Below are positions 5,206 through 12,534 of a stretch of DNA of 14,741 bases, in pieces (position 1 is the stretch's first letter; each line of letters opens with the position of its first letter). The translations under genes were made by a program, and so were the position numbers. A model generated the notes under the pieces. The model ran no database searches. It had not been told where the DNA came from and saw only the letters and a list, made by a program, of their open reading frames with translations. The DNA comes from an uncultured Novosphingobium sp. GTDB lineage: Bacteria; Pseudomonadota; Alphaproteobacteria; Sphingomonadales; Sphingomonadaceae. The stretch covers positions 1 to 14,741 of the forward strand of contig CALCQB010000299.1 in the NCBI GenBank assembly GCA_937897535.1. The letters run 5' to 3'.

Positions 5206-6729
5206 ATGACCTGGAAGGGCGAAATCGAGGAACTGCGGACCCGCCGCAAACTGGCCGAGGCGATGGGCGGCGCGGAAAAGGTCGCGCGCCAGCACGGCCG
5301 CGGCAAGCTCGATGCGCGGGCCCGGATCAAGGGGCTGGTCGACCCCGGCAGCTTTCGTGAAATCGGAAAGATCGCCGGCAAGGGCAGCTATGACGAGAAC
5401 GGCAAACTGCTGGACCTTGCCCCGTCGAACCTGATCTTCGGCCGCGCCAATATCGAGGGCCGCCCGGTGGTGGCCAGCGCCGACGATTTCACCGTCCGCG
5501 GCGGCGCGGCCGATGCCGCGATCAAGCGCAAGTTCGAACAGTGCGAGCTGATGGCGCACAGCCTGAAAATCCCGCTGATCCGGATGATCGACGGGACCGG
5601 CGGGGGCGGCTCGGTCAAGACACTGGAAATGGTCGGGGCGACCTACGTTCCGGCGGTTCCGGGCTGGGGCGACGTGGTCAAGAACCTTGAAAGCGTACCA
5701 GTTGTGGCGCTGGCGCTGGGTCCGACCGCGGGCCTTGGCGCGGCGCGAGTGGTGGCGAGCCATTATTCGATCATGGTCAAGGGGCTGAGCCAGCTGTTCG
5801 CGGCCGGCCCCGCGGTGGTCGAGGCGATCGGCGAGGCCAGCGACAAGGAGAGCCTGGGCGGCAGCGCGATCCATACCCGCAACGGGGTGGTCGACGAGGA
5901 AGTCGGATCCGAGGCCGAGGCCTTTGCCCAGGCCCGGCGGTTCCTGTCCTACCTGCCCAGCGCGGTCGGCCAGCTCGCCCAGCGTACTCCAAACACCGAT
6001 CCGACCGACCGCAAGGAGCAAAGCCTGATCAGCCTCGTTCCCAGAGAAGCCAAGCAGGTCTATTCGATGCGCAAGCTGCTGGCCGCGGCGTTCGATCAAG
6101 GCTCGGTGTTCGAGATGGGCAAGCAATGGGGCCGCGCGGCGATCACCGCCTTTGCCCGGCTCGATGGCTGGCCGGTCGCGGTGGTCGCCAGCGATCCGAC
6201 CTTCCTGGGCGGATCGTGGGAAGCCAAGACCAGCGAGAAGGTCGAACGCTTCATCAAACTGGCCGACCAGTTCCGGCTGCCGGTGGTTCATCTGGTCGAC
6301 AACCCCGGTTTCATGATCGGGCGCGAGGCCGAGCTGACCGGGACGATCCGCTATGGCGTCCAGGCGATGAACGCGATCTACAAGGCCAGCGTGCCGCTGT
6401 GCTCGGTGGTGGTGCGCCGCGCCTATGGCATCGCCGGGAGCGCGATGAGCAACGCCGAGACGTTCCAGTACCGCTTTGCCTGGCCGAGCGGCGACTGGGG
6501 CAGCCTGCCGATCGAGGGCGGGATCGAGGTCGCCTACAAGAGCGAGATCGAGGCGGCGGAAGACCCGGCCGCGCACCTTTCCGCGATTCGCGACCGGCTC
6601 AACCGGGTCCGCAGCCCGTTTCGCACCGCCGAGATGTTCGGGATCGAGGACATCATCGATCCGCGCGAAACCCGGCCCTTGCTGTGCGAATTCGCCGAAC
6701 TGGCGTGGAAGGCACTGGGGGCGGCTTAA
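5206..6729 (+). CDS. acyl-CoA carboxylase carboxyltransferase (beta) subunit
   Basis: The carboxyltransferase half of a biotin-dependent acyl-CoA carboxylase (PF01039 family, propionyl-CoA, methylcrotonyl-CoA or related), transferring CO2 from carboxybiotin to an acyl-CoA in the cytosol. The 507-residue length is typical. It shows the N-terminal crotonase-like half with IDGTGGGGSVKTLE (128-141), GLGAARVVASHYSIMVKG (176-193) and GGSAIHTRNGVVD (218-230). The C-terminal half has DNPGFMIGREAE (365-376), GTIRYGVQAMNAIY (379-392) and RRAYGIAGSAMSN (404-416). The ATG at 5206 is set by a good GGGAGGA nine bases upstream. No biotin carboxylase or biotin carrier gene is within the window, so its partner is encoded elsewhere. 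The oxyanion-hole motif differs from the GGAYDVM form of propionyl-CoA carboxylases, so the substrate is left open. Confidence 0.85.
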   Translation: MTWKGEIEELRTRRKLAEAMGGAEKVARQHGRGKLDARARIKGLVDPGSFREIGKIAGKGSYDENGKLLDLAPSNLIFGRANIEGRPVVASADDFTVRGGAADAAIKRKFEQCELMAHSLKIPLIRMIDGTGGGGSVKTLEMVGATYVPAVPGWGDVVKNLESVPVVALALGPTAGLGAARVVASHYSIMVKGLSQLFAAGPAVVEAIGEASDKESLGGSAIHTRNGVVDEEVGSEAEAFAQARRFLSYLPSAVGQLAQRTPNTDPTDRKEQSLISLVPREAKQVYSMRKLLAAAFDQGSVFEMGKQWGRAAITAFARLDGWPVAVVASDPTFLGGSWEAKTSEKVERFIKLADQFRLPVVHLVDNPGFMIGREAELTGTIRYGVQAMNAIYKASVPLCSVVVRRAYGIAGSAMSNAETFQYRFAWPSGDWGSLPIEGGIEVAYKSEIEAAEDPAAHLSAIRDRLNRVRSPFRTAEMFGIEDIIDPRETRPLLCEFAELAWKALGAA

Positions 6730-6731
6730 GG

Positions 6732-6769
6732 TCCTTCCCATTTTTGGCGCATGCTACAAATGGGGAGGA
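6732..6769. terminator. near-perfect hairpin between convergent genes
   Basis: Arms 6732-6743 and 6758-6769 (TCCTTCCCATTT / AAATGGGGAGGA) form a 12-bp stem with one G-U pair around a 14-base loop. They fill the 41-base gap between the carboxyltransferase and glpD stops. No real T-run follows on either strand, so it may be a bidirectional but non-canonical terminator or an mRNA 3'-end stabiliser. Confidence 0.5.
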
Positions 6770-6770
6770 T

Positions 6771-8228
6771 CTAGCGGCCGAGGTATTCCTTCAGCCCCGC
6801 CGCCTGCTCCGCGCTCAGCCGCAGACCGAGCTTGGTCCGCCGCCACAGCACGTCGTCCGCGCTCTGGGCCCATTCCTGCGCGACCAGGTAATCGACCTCG
6901 GCCTGGCTGAGCCCGCCACCAAAGTCCTGGCCTTGCGGAATGGCCAGCCATTCGCGCGCGCGGGTGCCATAGGCCCGCGCGATCCGGTCGGCATCGTCGG
7001 GGCCGAGGAAGGCGAACTCTTGCTCAAGACTCGCGATCAGCGTGGCCAGCCCGTCGATCGCAAAGTCCCCGCCAGGCAGCGCCGCGCTGCGGGTCCAGGC
7101 CGGGCCGCTCAGCGCGGGTAGCCGCGCCGCCAGTGCGTCGACCGCCTCTTCGGCGAGATGGCGATAGGTGGTGATCTTGCCGCCATAGACCGACAGCAAC
7201 GGCGCGCCGGCCTCGGCTTCGGACAGATCAAGCCGGTACCCGCGTGAGGCTTCCTCGGGCTTGCCGTCCTTGTCGCTGACCAGCGGGCGCACCCCGGAAT
7301 AGGTCCAGACCACGTCGGCCGGGGTGATCGTCTTGGCAAAATAGCGGCTCGCCCCGTCGCACAGATAAGCGATCTCGTCCGCGCTGGCCTCGATCCTGTC
7401 GCGGGCGCGGTCGTGATCGACGTCGGTGGTGCCGATCAGGGTGAAGTGCCGTTCATAGGGTATCGCGAAGAAGATCCGCCCGTCAGGCAGCTGGAAGAAA
7501 TAGGCAAAGGGGTGATCGAACAGCCGCGGCACCACGATGTGGCTGCCGCGTACTAGCCGCATCGCATAGTCGGGCGCTTCGCCCAGCAGTCCTTCGACCT
7601 CGATCACGCCGGGCCCCGCGGCATTGACAAGCGCGCGGGCCTCGAAAGTCTCGTTCCCGGCCTCGATCCGCCACAGCCCGTCCTCGCGCCGGGCTCCGGT
7701 CACGCGGGTCCGGGTCTTGACCACCGCTCCGCGCTCGGCCGCGTCCCTTGCGTTGAGCACCACCAGCCGGGCATCGTCGACCCAGCCATCCGAATATTCG
7801 AACCCGGTCGAGAACCCGCGCTTGAGCGGTCCGCCGGCCGGATGGCGGCGCAGATCGACCGTGCGAGTAGCGGGCAGGCGCTTGCGCCCGCCGATATGGT
7901 CATAGAGGAACAGCCCAAGCCGCAGCAGCCAGCGCGGGCGCAGCCCTTCGACGTAGGGCAGCACGAACCGCAGCGGATGGATGATGTGCGGGGCGATCTT
8001 CCACAGCGCCTCGCGCTCGGCCAGCGATTCGCGGACCAGCGCGAACTCGTAGTGTTCGAGGTAGCGCAAACCCCCGTGGATCAGCTTGGTCGAGGCCGAC
8101 GAGGTGCCCTGGGCGAGATCCCCGGCCTCGAGCAGCAGCACCTTCGCGCCGCGCCCGGCCGCATCGCGGGCAATCCCCGCGCCGTTGACGCCGCCGCCGA
8201 TCACCGCCAGGTCGAAGACGTCGCTCAT
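6771..8228 (-). CDS. glpD: FAD-dependent glycerol-3-phosphate dehydrogenase GlpD
   Basis: GlpD oxidises sn-glycerol 3-phosphate to dihydroxyacetone phosphate at the inner face of the cytoplasmic membrane and passes electrons to quinone. The 485-residue protein has the dinucleotide-binding start DLAVIGGGVNGAGIARDAAG (6-25), the FAD contact GTSSASTKLIHGGLRYLEH (41-59), a central substrate domain with GSHIVVPRLF and FFAIPYERHFTLIGTTD, the SVYGGKITTYRHLAEEAVD segment, and a C-terminal cap domain. Length is near the usual 500. It lies six bases downstream of the MFS transporter gene on the same strand, so the two probably share a transcript. glpF, glpK and glpR are not seen, so glycerol 3-phosphate may come from lipid turnover or a remote glp locus. 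Confidence 0.92.
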   Translation of the reverse strand: MSDVFDLAVIGGGVNGAGIARDAAGRGAKVLLLEAGDLAQGTSSASTKLIHGGLRYLEHYEFALVRESLAEREALWKIAPHIIHPLRFVLPYVEGLRPRWLLRLGLFLYDHIGGRKRLPATRTVDLRRHPAGGPLKRGFSTGFEYSDGWVDDARLVVLNARDAAERGAVVKTRTRVTGARREDGLWRIEAGNETFEARALVNAAGPGVIEVEGLLGEAPDYAMRLVRGSHIVVPRLFDHPFAYFFQLPDGRIFFAIPYERHFTLIGTTDVDHDRARDRIEASADEIAYLCDGASRYFAKTITPADVVWTYSGVRPLVSDKDGKPEEASRGYRLDLSEAEAGAPLLSVYGGKITTYRHLAEEAVDALAARLPALSGPAWTRSAALPGGDFAIDGLATLIASLEQEFAFLGPDDADRIARAYGTRAREWLAIPQGQDFGGGLSQAEVDYLVAQEWAQSADDVLWRRTKLGLRLSAEQAAGLKEYLGR

Positions 8229-8234
8229 CGGGCC

Positions 8235-9503
8235 CTAATGCACTCCTGGTTCGGGCACGGGCCGCGCCTGGCCCGGCGGGATCAGGCGGCGGAACAGCCT
8301 GCCCTGCTCGCTGTAGAGCACCAGCAGCAAGGATGCGACCCCGCTGCCCAGCAGCGCCAGCGCGAGCGGGCGCGCGGTCCCGTCGAAAGCCTGGCCGATC
8401 AGCCCGCCGAGCAGCGCGCCGACCGCCATGCGCAGGAACGACTGGAACGAACTGGCCGCCCCGGCGATCCGGGCGAAGGGCTGGAGCGCGATCGAACCGA
8501 AATTCGCCCCCATGAACCCCAGCAGGGCCATGTTGGCGGCCATCAGCGGCACGAACTGCCACAAGGTCTCCCCGCCCCGGAATGACTGAAAGACCTGGAC
8601 CGAACTGACGACGATGAACACCAGCAGCGCGGCGTGGCTGACCCGGCGCGCGCCGAACCGCTCGACAATCCGCGAGTTCGAGAAGTTGGCGATCGCCATG
8701 CCGCCCGCCATCAACGCGAATAGCAGCGGAAAGGTGTCGCCGGCACCCAGATGTTCGGCGACCAGCTGCTGGGCGGAATTGATATAGCCGAAGATCCCGG
8801 CGGTGAGCAGTGCACCGGCCAGGGCATAACCCATGCCGAGCCGGTCAGTCGCGGCCTCGGCCATATTGGCGAGCACCGTGCGCACCGCAATCGCCTGGCG
8901 GAATTCGGGGTGCAGCGTTTCGGGCAGGCGCAGGAACATCCAGCCGCCGACCACCGCGCCCATCACCGCCATGCCGCCAAAAATCCAGCGCCAGCTGGCG
9001 ACCAGCAGCACCGCCTGGCCATAGCTTGGCGCGAGCATCGGGACCAGCATGAACACCACGATGATGGTCGACATCATCCGCGCCATCCGGTCTCCGCCGA
9101 ACCGGTCGCGGATGATCGCGCCGGGCAGCACCGACAGCCCGGCGCTGGCCACCGCCATCAGGGCGCGCAGCACCAGCAGCATGGTGAAGCTGGTGACCAG
9201 CGCACAGCCCACGGCGAGCACGATATAGGCGGCGAAGCTGACCAGCAGCACCCGGCGGCGGCCATAGCGGTCGGCCAGAAAGCCCGGCAGCAGCGAGCCG
9301 AACCCGGCCGAAAACAGGAATACGCCGACCACCAGTTGCCGCTGGTTGGGATCGCTGACCGCCAGATCGCGGGCGATCTCGTCCAGCGCGGGCAGCATCG
9401 CATCGATGCACAGCGCCTGCAGCGCCATCATCATCGCCATCAGCGCGATGAATTCGCGTTCCCCGATCCGGTCGGGGGCAGTGCGGGCGGCGGAAGCGGG
9501 CAT
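8235..9503 (-). CDS. MFS transporter, Bcr/CflA-like DHA1 drug-efflux family
   Basis: An inner-membrane proton-driven exporter of the major facilitator superfamily. The 422-residue protein has about 12 hydrophobic segments. The first half matches the Bcr/CflA pattern: an acidic residue in TM1 (Asp34 in LCIDAMLPAL), DPNQRQLVVGVFLFSAGFGSLL (51-72), then motif A GFLADRYGRRR (74-84). A motif C-like stretch MLVPMLAPSYGQAV follows in TM5. The substrate is unknown; family members export sulfonamides, bicyclomycin or chloramphenicol. The ATG at 9503 (MPASAA) is chosen over 9539, which would add 12 residues and reach towards dinB; neither start has a strong Shine-Dalgarno. It precedes glpD by six bases. 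Whether pairing with glpD reflects glycerol-phosphate transport is unsupported, since the sequence does not resemble GlpT. Confidence 0.8.
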   Translation of the reverse strand: MPASAARTAPDRIGEREFIALMAMMMALQALCIDAMLPALDEIARDLAVSDPNQRQLVVGVFLFSAGFGSLLPGFLADRYGRRRVLLVSFAAYIVLAVGCALVTSFTMLLVLRALMAVASAGLSVLPGAIIRDRFGGDRMARMMSTIIVVFMLVPMLAPSYGQAVLLVASWRWIFGGMAVMGAVVGGWMFLRLPETLHPEFRQAIAVRTVLANMAEAATDRLGMGYALAGALLTAGIFGYINSAQQLVAEHLGAGDTFPLLFALMAGGMAIANFSNSRIVERFGARRVSHAALLVFIVVSSVQVFQSFRGGETLWQFVPLMAANMALLGFMGANFGSIALQPFARIAGAASSFQSFLRMAVGALLGGLIGQAFDGTARPLALALLGSGVASLLLVLYSEQGRLFRRLIPPGQARPVPEPGVH

Positions 9504-9589
9504 AGTCGGGCCATGGCCCGTCCGGCCCGGCAGCGCCACCCCCTAATCGCTCTTTTCGTATGCACGTATGGACGCGTAGAGTGCCTGCA

Positions 9590-10723
9590 ATGGACGATCC
9601 GCAGTTCGAATCAGATGGCGACGACGAAGGCGGCAGCGGCCTGCGCAAGATCATCCACGTCGATATGGACGCCTTCTACGCCAGCGTCGAACAGCGCGAC
9701 GAGCCGGAGCTGCGCGGCCTTCCCGTCGCAGTCGGCGGTGATGGCCCGCGCGGGGTGCTAACCACCTGCTCGTATGAAGCGCGCCGGTTCGGGTGCCGCT
9801 CGGCGATGCCATCGGTCACCGCCAGGCGGCTGTGCCCGCAGCTGATCTTCCGCCGCCCGCGCTTTGCAGTCTATACCGCAGTCTCGCACCAGATCCGCGA
9901 GATCTTTCTCGATTACACCCCGCTGGTCGAGCCACTGAGCCTCGACGAGGCGTTCCTCGATGTGACCGAGGACCGCAAGGGGATCGGTTCGGCCACCCGC
10001 ATCGCCGAGCTGATCCGGGCCCGGATCAAGGCCGAGACCGGGCTGACCGCCAGCGCCGGGGTTTCGTACAACAAGTTCCTCGCCAAGCTGGCCAGCGACC
10101 AGAACAAGCCGGACGGGCTGTGCGTGGTCCGCCCCGGCGAGGGCGCACAGTTCGTCGCGCAGATGCCGGTGCGCCGCTTTCACGGGATTGGCCCGCGCGG
10201 GGCGGAGAAGATGGCCGCGCTGGGGATCGAGACCGGGGCCGATCTCGCCGCAAGGGATGTGCATTTCCTGCGGCAACATTTCGGAGCGCAGGCCGACTAC
10301 CTCTATCGCGCGGCGCGGGGGATCGACCTGCGCCGGGTCAAGGCCAACCGGGCGCGCAAGTCGCTTGGAGCCGAGCGCACGCTCGACAAGGACATCTCAT
10401 CCGGATCGGCGCTGCGCGAGGTGCTCGAACGGATCATCGCGATCACCTGGGAGCGGATCGAAAAGGCCGGAGCCAAGGGCCGCACGGTGACGCTCAAGCT
10501 GAAGCACAAGGACTTCACCGGGCTGACCCGCGCGCACAGCCTGGCCCAGCCGGTCGCCAGCCTTGCCGAGTTCTCGAAGATCGGCCACGACCTGCTCGAC
10601 GAAGTCCTGCCGCTGGCCCAGCCGGTTCGGCTGGTCGGGCTGACCCTTTCGGCGCTGGAGGAGGACGAGCCCGATCAGCCGGCCGCGATCATCCGGCCGG
10701 CCCAGGGCACGCTGCCGTTCTGA
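9590..10723 (+). CDS. dinB: DNA polymerase IV (Y-family translesion polymerase)
   Basis: DinB copies past minor-groove N2-dG and other lesions without proofreading. The 377-residue protein has the first catalytic motif HVDMDAFYASVE (23-34, Asp25), SLDEAFLD (117-124, Asp119 and Glu120), the ASAGVSYNKFLAKLASDQNKPDG region, a helix-hairpin-helix thumb (FHGIGPRGAEKMAALGI) and a little-finger domain. The steric-gate position is Tyr30, where E. coli Pol IV has Phe. The protein ends in QGTLPF, a beta-clamp binding motif. ATG 9590 is preferred because the conserved block starts 18 residues later; ATG 9560 would add ten residues and has no Shine-Dalgarno. TAGAGT at 9577-9582 just before the ATG could be a -10 of a nearly leaderless transcript, but its -35 is poor. 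No GTTC-N7-GTTC LexA box is seen upstream. Confidence 0.92.
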   Translation: MDDPQFESDGDDEGGSGLRKIIHVDMDAFYASVEQRDEPELRGLPVAVGGDGPRGVLTTCSYEARRFGCRSAMPSVTARRLCPQLIFRRPRFAVYTAVSHQIREIFLDYTPLVEPLSLDEAFLDVTEDRKGIGSATRIAELIRARIKAETGLTASAGVSYNKFLAKLASDQNKPDGLCVVRPGEGAQFVAQMPVRRFHGIGPRGAEKMAALGIETGADLAARDVHFLRQHFGAQADYLYRAARGIDLRRVKANRARKSLGAERTLDKDISSGSALREVLERIIAITWERIEKAGAKGRTVTLKLKHKDFTGLTRAHSLAQPVASLAEFSKIGHDLLDEVLPLAQPVRLVGLTLSALEEDEPDQPAAIIRPAQGTLPF

Positions 10724-10914
10724 CCGGTGCCACCGAACCCCGGCAAACGCCCCATTCAGAGACGCGAAAGCAATAGTGTTGGACAGACCGGGCGTCTTGG
10801 CGGAAACCAGGAACGGGGATCGGTTCTCGTCAATTTGGCCAAGGGCGTTGCCGGCGGCGGGTGCGAGCTGGGGTCGGGACCTGCCGCTATCATCCAACAA
10901 GGGGTTCAATGCAC

Positions 10915-11325
10915 ATGAAGTTCCGCGCAATCACCGCCGCCGCGGCGCTGTTTTCGATGGCCGTTCCGACCGTTTCGACGGCGCAGGACGATAATCTGTC
11001 CTATCCCAAGCTGACGCACTGCGCCGCATTCAACATGTTCCTGGCACAAGTGATGAGCATGGGGGCCGACAAGGACAAGGCCGAGAACAAGGTCCAGGCC
11101 GAAACCTTCACCAACCAGGCCGCCGCCCTGATCGTGCTGGCCACCGTGGTCAGCAAGAAGGAATCGGAGCTCGTCCAGGGCGAGGTCTTCGCCGAAAACG
11201 AGACGATGATGAAATCGATGAGCCAGGAAGGCGCGGCCGAGAAGCTGCTGCAGGCCGACCTTGAAACCTGCAACAATCTGGGCAAGGCGGCCTATGCCGC
11301 GCTCCAGGAAGCCAGCAAGAAGTAA
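10915..11325 (+). CDS. small exported protein of unknown function
   Basis: I do not recognise this family. The 136-residue product has a clear Sec signal peptide: MKFR, a hydrophobic core (AITAAAALFSMAVPTV) and a likely signal peptidase I site after VSTA (23/24). The mature part of about 113 residues is mainly helical in character, Ala-, Lys- and Glu-rich, with a hydrophobic helix AAALIVLATVV (69-79). It has just two cysteines (Cys36 in THCAAF, Cys119 in ETCNNL), which could form one disulfide in the periplasm. AAGGGG lies 10 bases before the ATG at 10915; the ATG at 10909 is in frame and adds two residues. It stands alone between dinB and a good terminator. It could be a DUF-type periplasmic protein of sphingomonads. 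The 185-base gap before it shows no promoter or motif I can support. Confidence 0.75.
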   Translation: MKFRAITAAAALFSMAVPTVSTAQDDNLSYPKLTHCAAFNMFLAQVMSMGADKDKAENKVQAETFTNQAAALIVLATVVSKKESELVQGEVFAENETMMKSMSQEGAAEKLLQADLETCNNLGKAAYAALQEASKK

Positions 11326-11344
11326 GCGATTTCGAGAATTCTGG

Positions 11345-11382
11345 CCCCGGTGCCGGTTCCGCACGGAGCCGCGCCGGGGTTT
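11345..11382 (+). terminator. intrinsic terminator after the small exported protein gene
   Basis: CCCCGGTGC... at 11345 and ...GCGCCGGGG ending at 11379 form a GC-rich stem with G-U pairs and one bulged C, followed by TTTGT. It lies 19 bases past the stop. On the other side it abuts the 3' end of the convergent Nudix gene (11388), so it may act for both. Confidence 0.65.
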
Positions 11383-11387
11383 GTCGT

Positions 11388-11864
11388 TCAGAGCGTCGCG
11401 GCTGCCTCCAGCCACGCATCCATCCGCGCGGCCAGCACCGGTGACAGCCGGTCGGGCAAGGTATCGCCCGCGAAAAAGCCCAGCTCGATCACCTCGCGCC
11501 CGTCGCCGCGCGGAATGCCGCTGACCCGGCCGGCGATTATGTGGACCCGGTTGATCGTGCCGTAGAGCGGTTCCTCGACCACCGAATGGACCCGCGCACT
11601 GGTCAGCGCACAGCCGGTTTCCTCGCGCAGTTCGCGCAGGGCCGCCGCCAGCGGATCCTCGCCGCGCCCGATCCCGCCGCCGGGCAGCATCCAGTTGCCG
11701 CTGCCATAGGAATGCCGGATCAGCAGGATCCGCCCGGCCTCGTCGAAGGCCAGCACCCGGCAGCCGTTGAGCTTAATCCGCGCCAGCCGCCACCAGCGCC
11801 GCCGCACGGCGTGCGCCAGCCGCAGGCCGGTGCGGTGGAGCGGGGCGGGGATCAGGTGAAGCAT
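11388..11864 (-). CDS. Nudix hydrolase
   Basis: A member of the Nudix superfamily, which hydrolyses nucleoside diphosphates linked to another moiety; the substrate is not predictable here. The 158-residue protein has a full Nudix box from Gly63 to Gly84 (GGIGRGE, seven residues, then RELREETG), preceded by the usual GNWMLPGG. The first 30 residues are basic and aromatic (HAVRRRWWRLARIKL), longer than a minimal Nudix domain and possibly an amphipathic or membrane-facing helix. The start overlaps the pgl stop by 13 bases, so it is probably the last gene of the pgl transcript and translationally coupled. MutT-like, ADP-ribose or NADH pyrophosphatase roles are all open; it lacks the NADH-pyrophosphatase SQPWPFPxS tail. 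Confidence 0.87.
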   Translation of the reverse strand: MLHLIPAPLHRTGLRLAHAVRRRWWRLARIKLNGCRVLAFDEAGRILLIRHSYGSGNWMLPGGGIGRGEDPLAAALRELREETGCALTSARVHSVVEEPLYGTINRVHIIAGRVSGIPRGDGREVIELGFFAGDTLPDRLSPVLAARMDAWLEAAATL

Positions 11865-12472
11865 GTCACCGGCTGGTGCGCTGCGGCGAGCAACCGCGCA
11901 ACCGGCAGGTCATGCTGGCCGGCCAGCCCAGCCTCGAACAGCGCCTGCTTGGTATCGCCGCGGATCACGAAGACCAGCGCGTCGCTGTCGAGCAGCGCCG
12001 GGATGGTCAGGCTGAGCCGCGCAAACGGCGCTTCGGGCGGCAAGGGATCGGGCACCAGCCGGATCAGCCGCTCCGCCGTATCGGCCTGCGGATCGGTGTT
12101 GGGGAACAGCGAGGCGATGTGGCCATCGGTGCCCATCCCGAGCCAGGCCAGCGCAAAGTGCGGCGGAGTCAAGGCCTGGTCCAGCGCCACCACCCGCGCG
12201 CCAAGCGGCTCGAGCGTCGCCCGGACCCGGCCGACGGTGCTGGCGGGGTGGTCTTCGGCAACGATTCGGTCATCCCCCGGCCAGACCGCGATCCGGCTCC
12301 AGTCGAGCCCGAGCTCGGCCAGTTCGGCCAGGATCGGGAACGGGGTCAGTCCGCCCGGAATGGTGATTGCGATCTCGCCGGGCGTCCGTTTCAGTGCGTC
12401 ATGCAGCTGGCTGTAGAGCCAGCGGGCGATATCGGCGTCGCTGGCGCCGGCGATGATCTGGGCCTTGGTCAT
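11852..12472 (-). CDS. pgl: 6-phosphogluconolactonase (SugI/DevB type)
   Basis: Hydrolyses 6-phospho-D-gluconolactone to 6-phosphogluconate in the pentose-phosphate and Entner-Doudoroff routes. The 206-residue protein belongs to the glucosamine-6-phosphate isomerase/6PGL fold. It shows the sugar-phosphate loop PGGLTPFPIL (39-48, where SGGxTP is usual), the AVWPGDDRIVAEDHPAST block (62-79, corresponding to the W-x-DER-x-V...DHPxSN region) and the hallmark GMGTDGHIASLFP (112-124) with His118. It is shorter than the typical 230-260 residues. No zwf or edd is alongside, although these often cluster with pgl in proteobacteria. The ATG at 12472 has no clear Shine-Dalgarno. It sits upstream of and overlaps the Nudix gene. 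Confidence 0.87.
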   Translation of the reverse strand: MTKAQIIAGASDADIARWLYSQLHDALKRTPGEIAITIPGGLTPFPILAELAELGLDWSRIAVWPGDDRIVAEDHPASTVGRVRATLEPLGARVVALDQALTPPHFALAWLGMGTDGHIASLFPNTDPQADTAERLIRLVPDPLPPEAPFARLSLTIPALLDSDALVFVIRGDTKQALFEAGLAGQHDLPVARLLAAAHQPVTCFT

Positions 12473-12512
12473 GGCCGCGGCGATAGCATGGCGTCAGCGC
12501 TGCCGGAACTTC

Positions 12513-12530
12513 CGTGCATTGCTATGCACG
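12513..12530 (-). other. short perfect hairpin in the gap before pgl
   Basis: CGTGCAT (12513-12519) and ATGCACG (12524-12530) pair perfectly around TGCT, five bases past the stop of the GDT1-like gene on the minus strand. There is no T-tract. It could weakly terminate or stabilise that transcript. The 62-base gap shows no clear promoter for pgl. Confidence 0.35.
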
Positions 12531-12534
12531 CGGC

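Noticed and set aside
5052..5381. N-terminal extension of the cytochrome c protein
   Set aside because: It would run into the divergent carboxyltransferase gene, and the membrane anchor expected near the N-terminus starts only after the ATG at 5051.
4828..6741. 637-codon open frame on the minus strand opposite the carboxyltransferase gene
   Set aside because: It is antisense to a gene with clear family motifs, its product is rich in Arg/Gly/Ala/His with no domain, and it runs on into the cytochrome region in the wrong frame. Long shadow frames are expected at this GC content.
10811..10826. GAAC...GTTC inverted pair in the gap after dinB, as a LexA box
   Set aside because: The spacing is eight bases and inverted; the alphaproteobacterial LexA site is a direct GTTC-N7-GTTC repeat.
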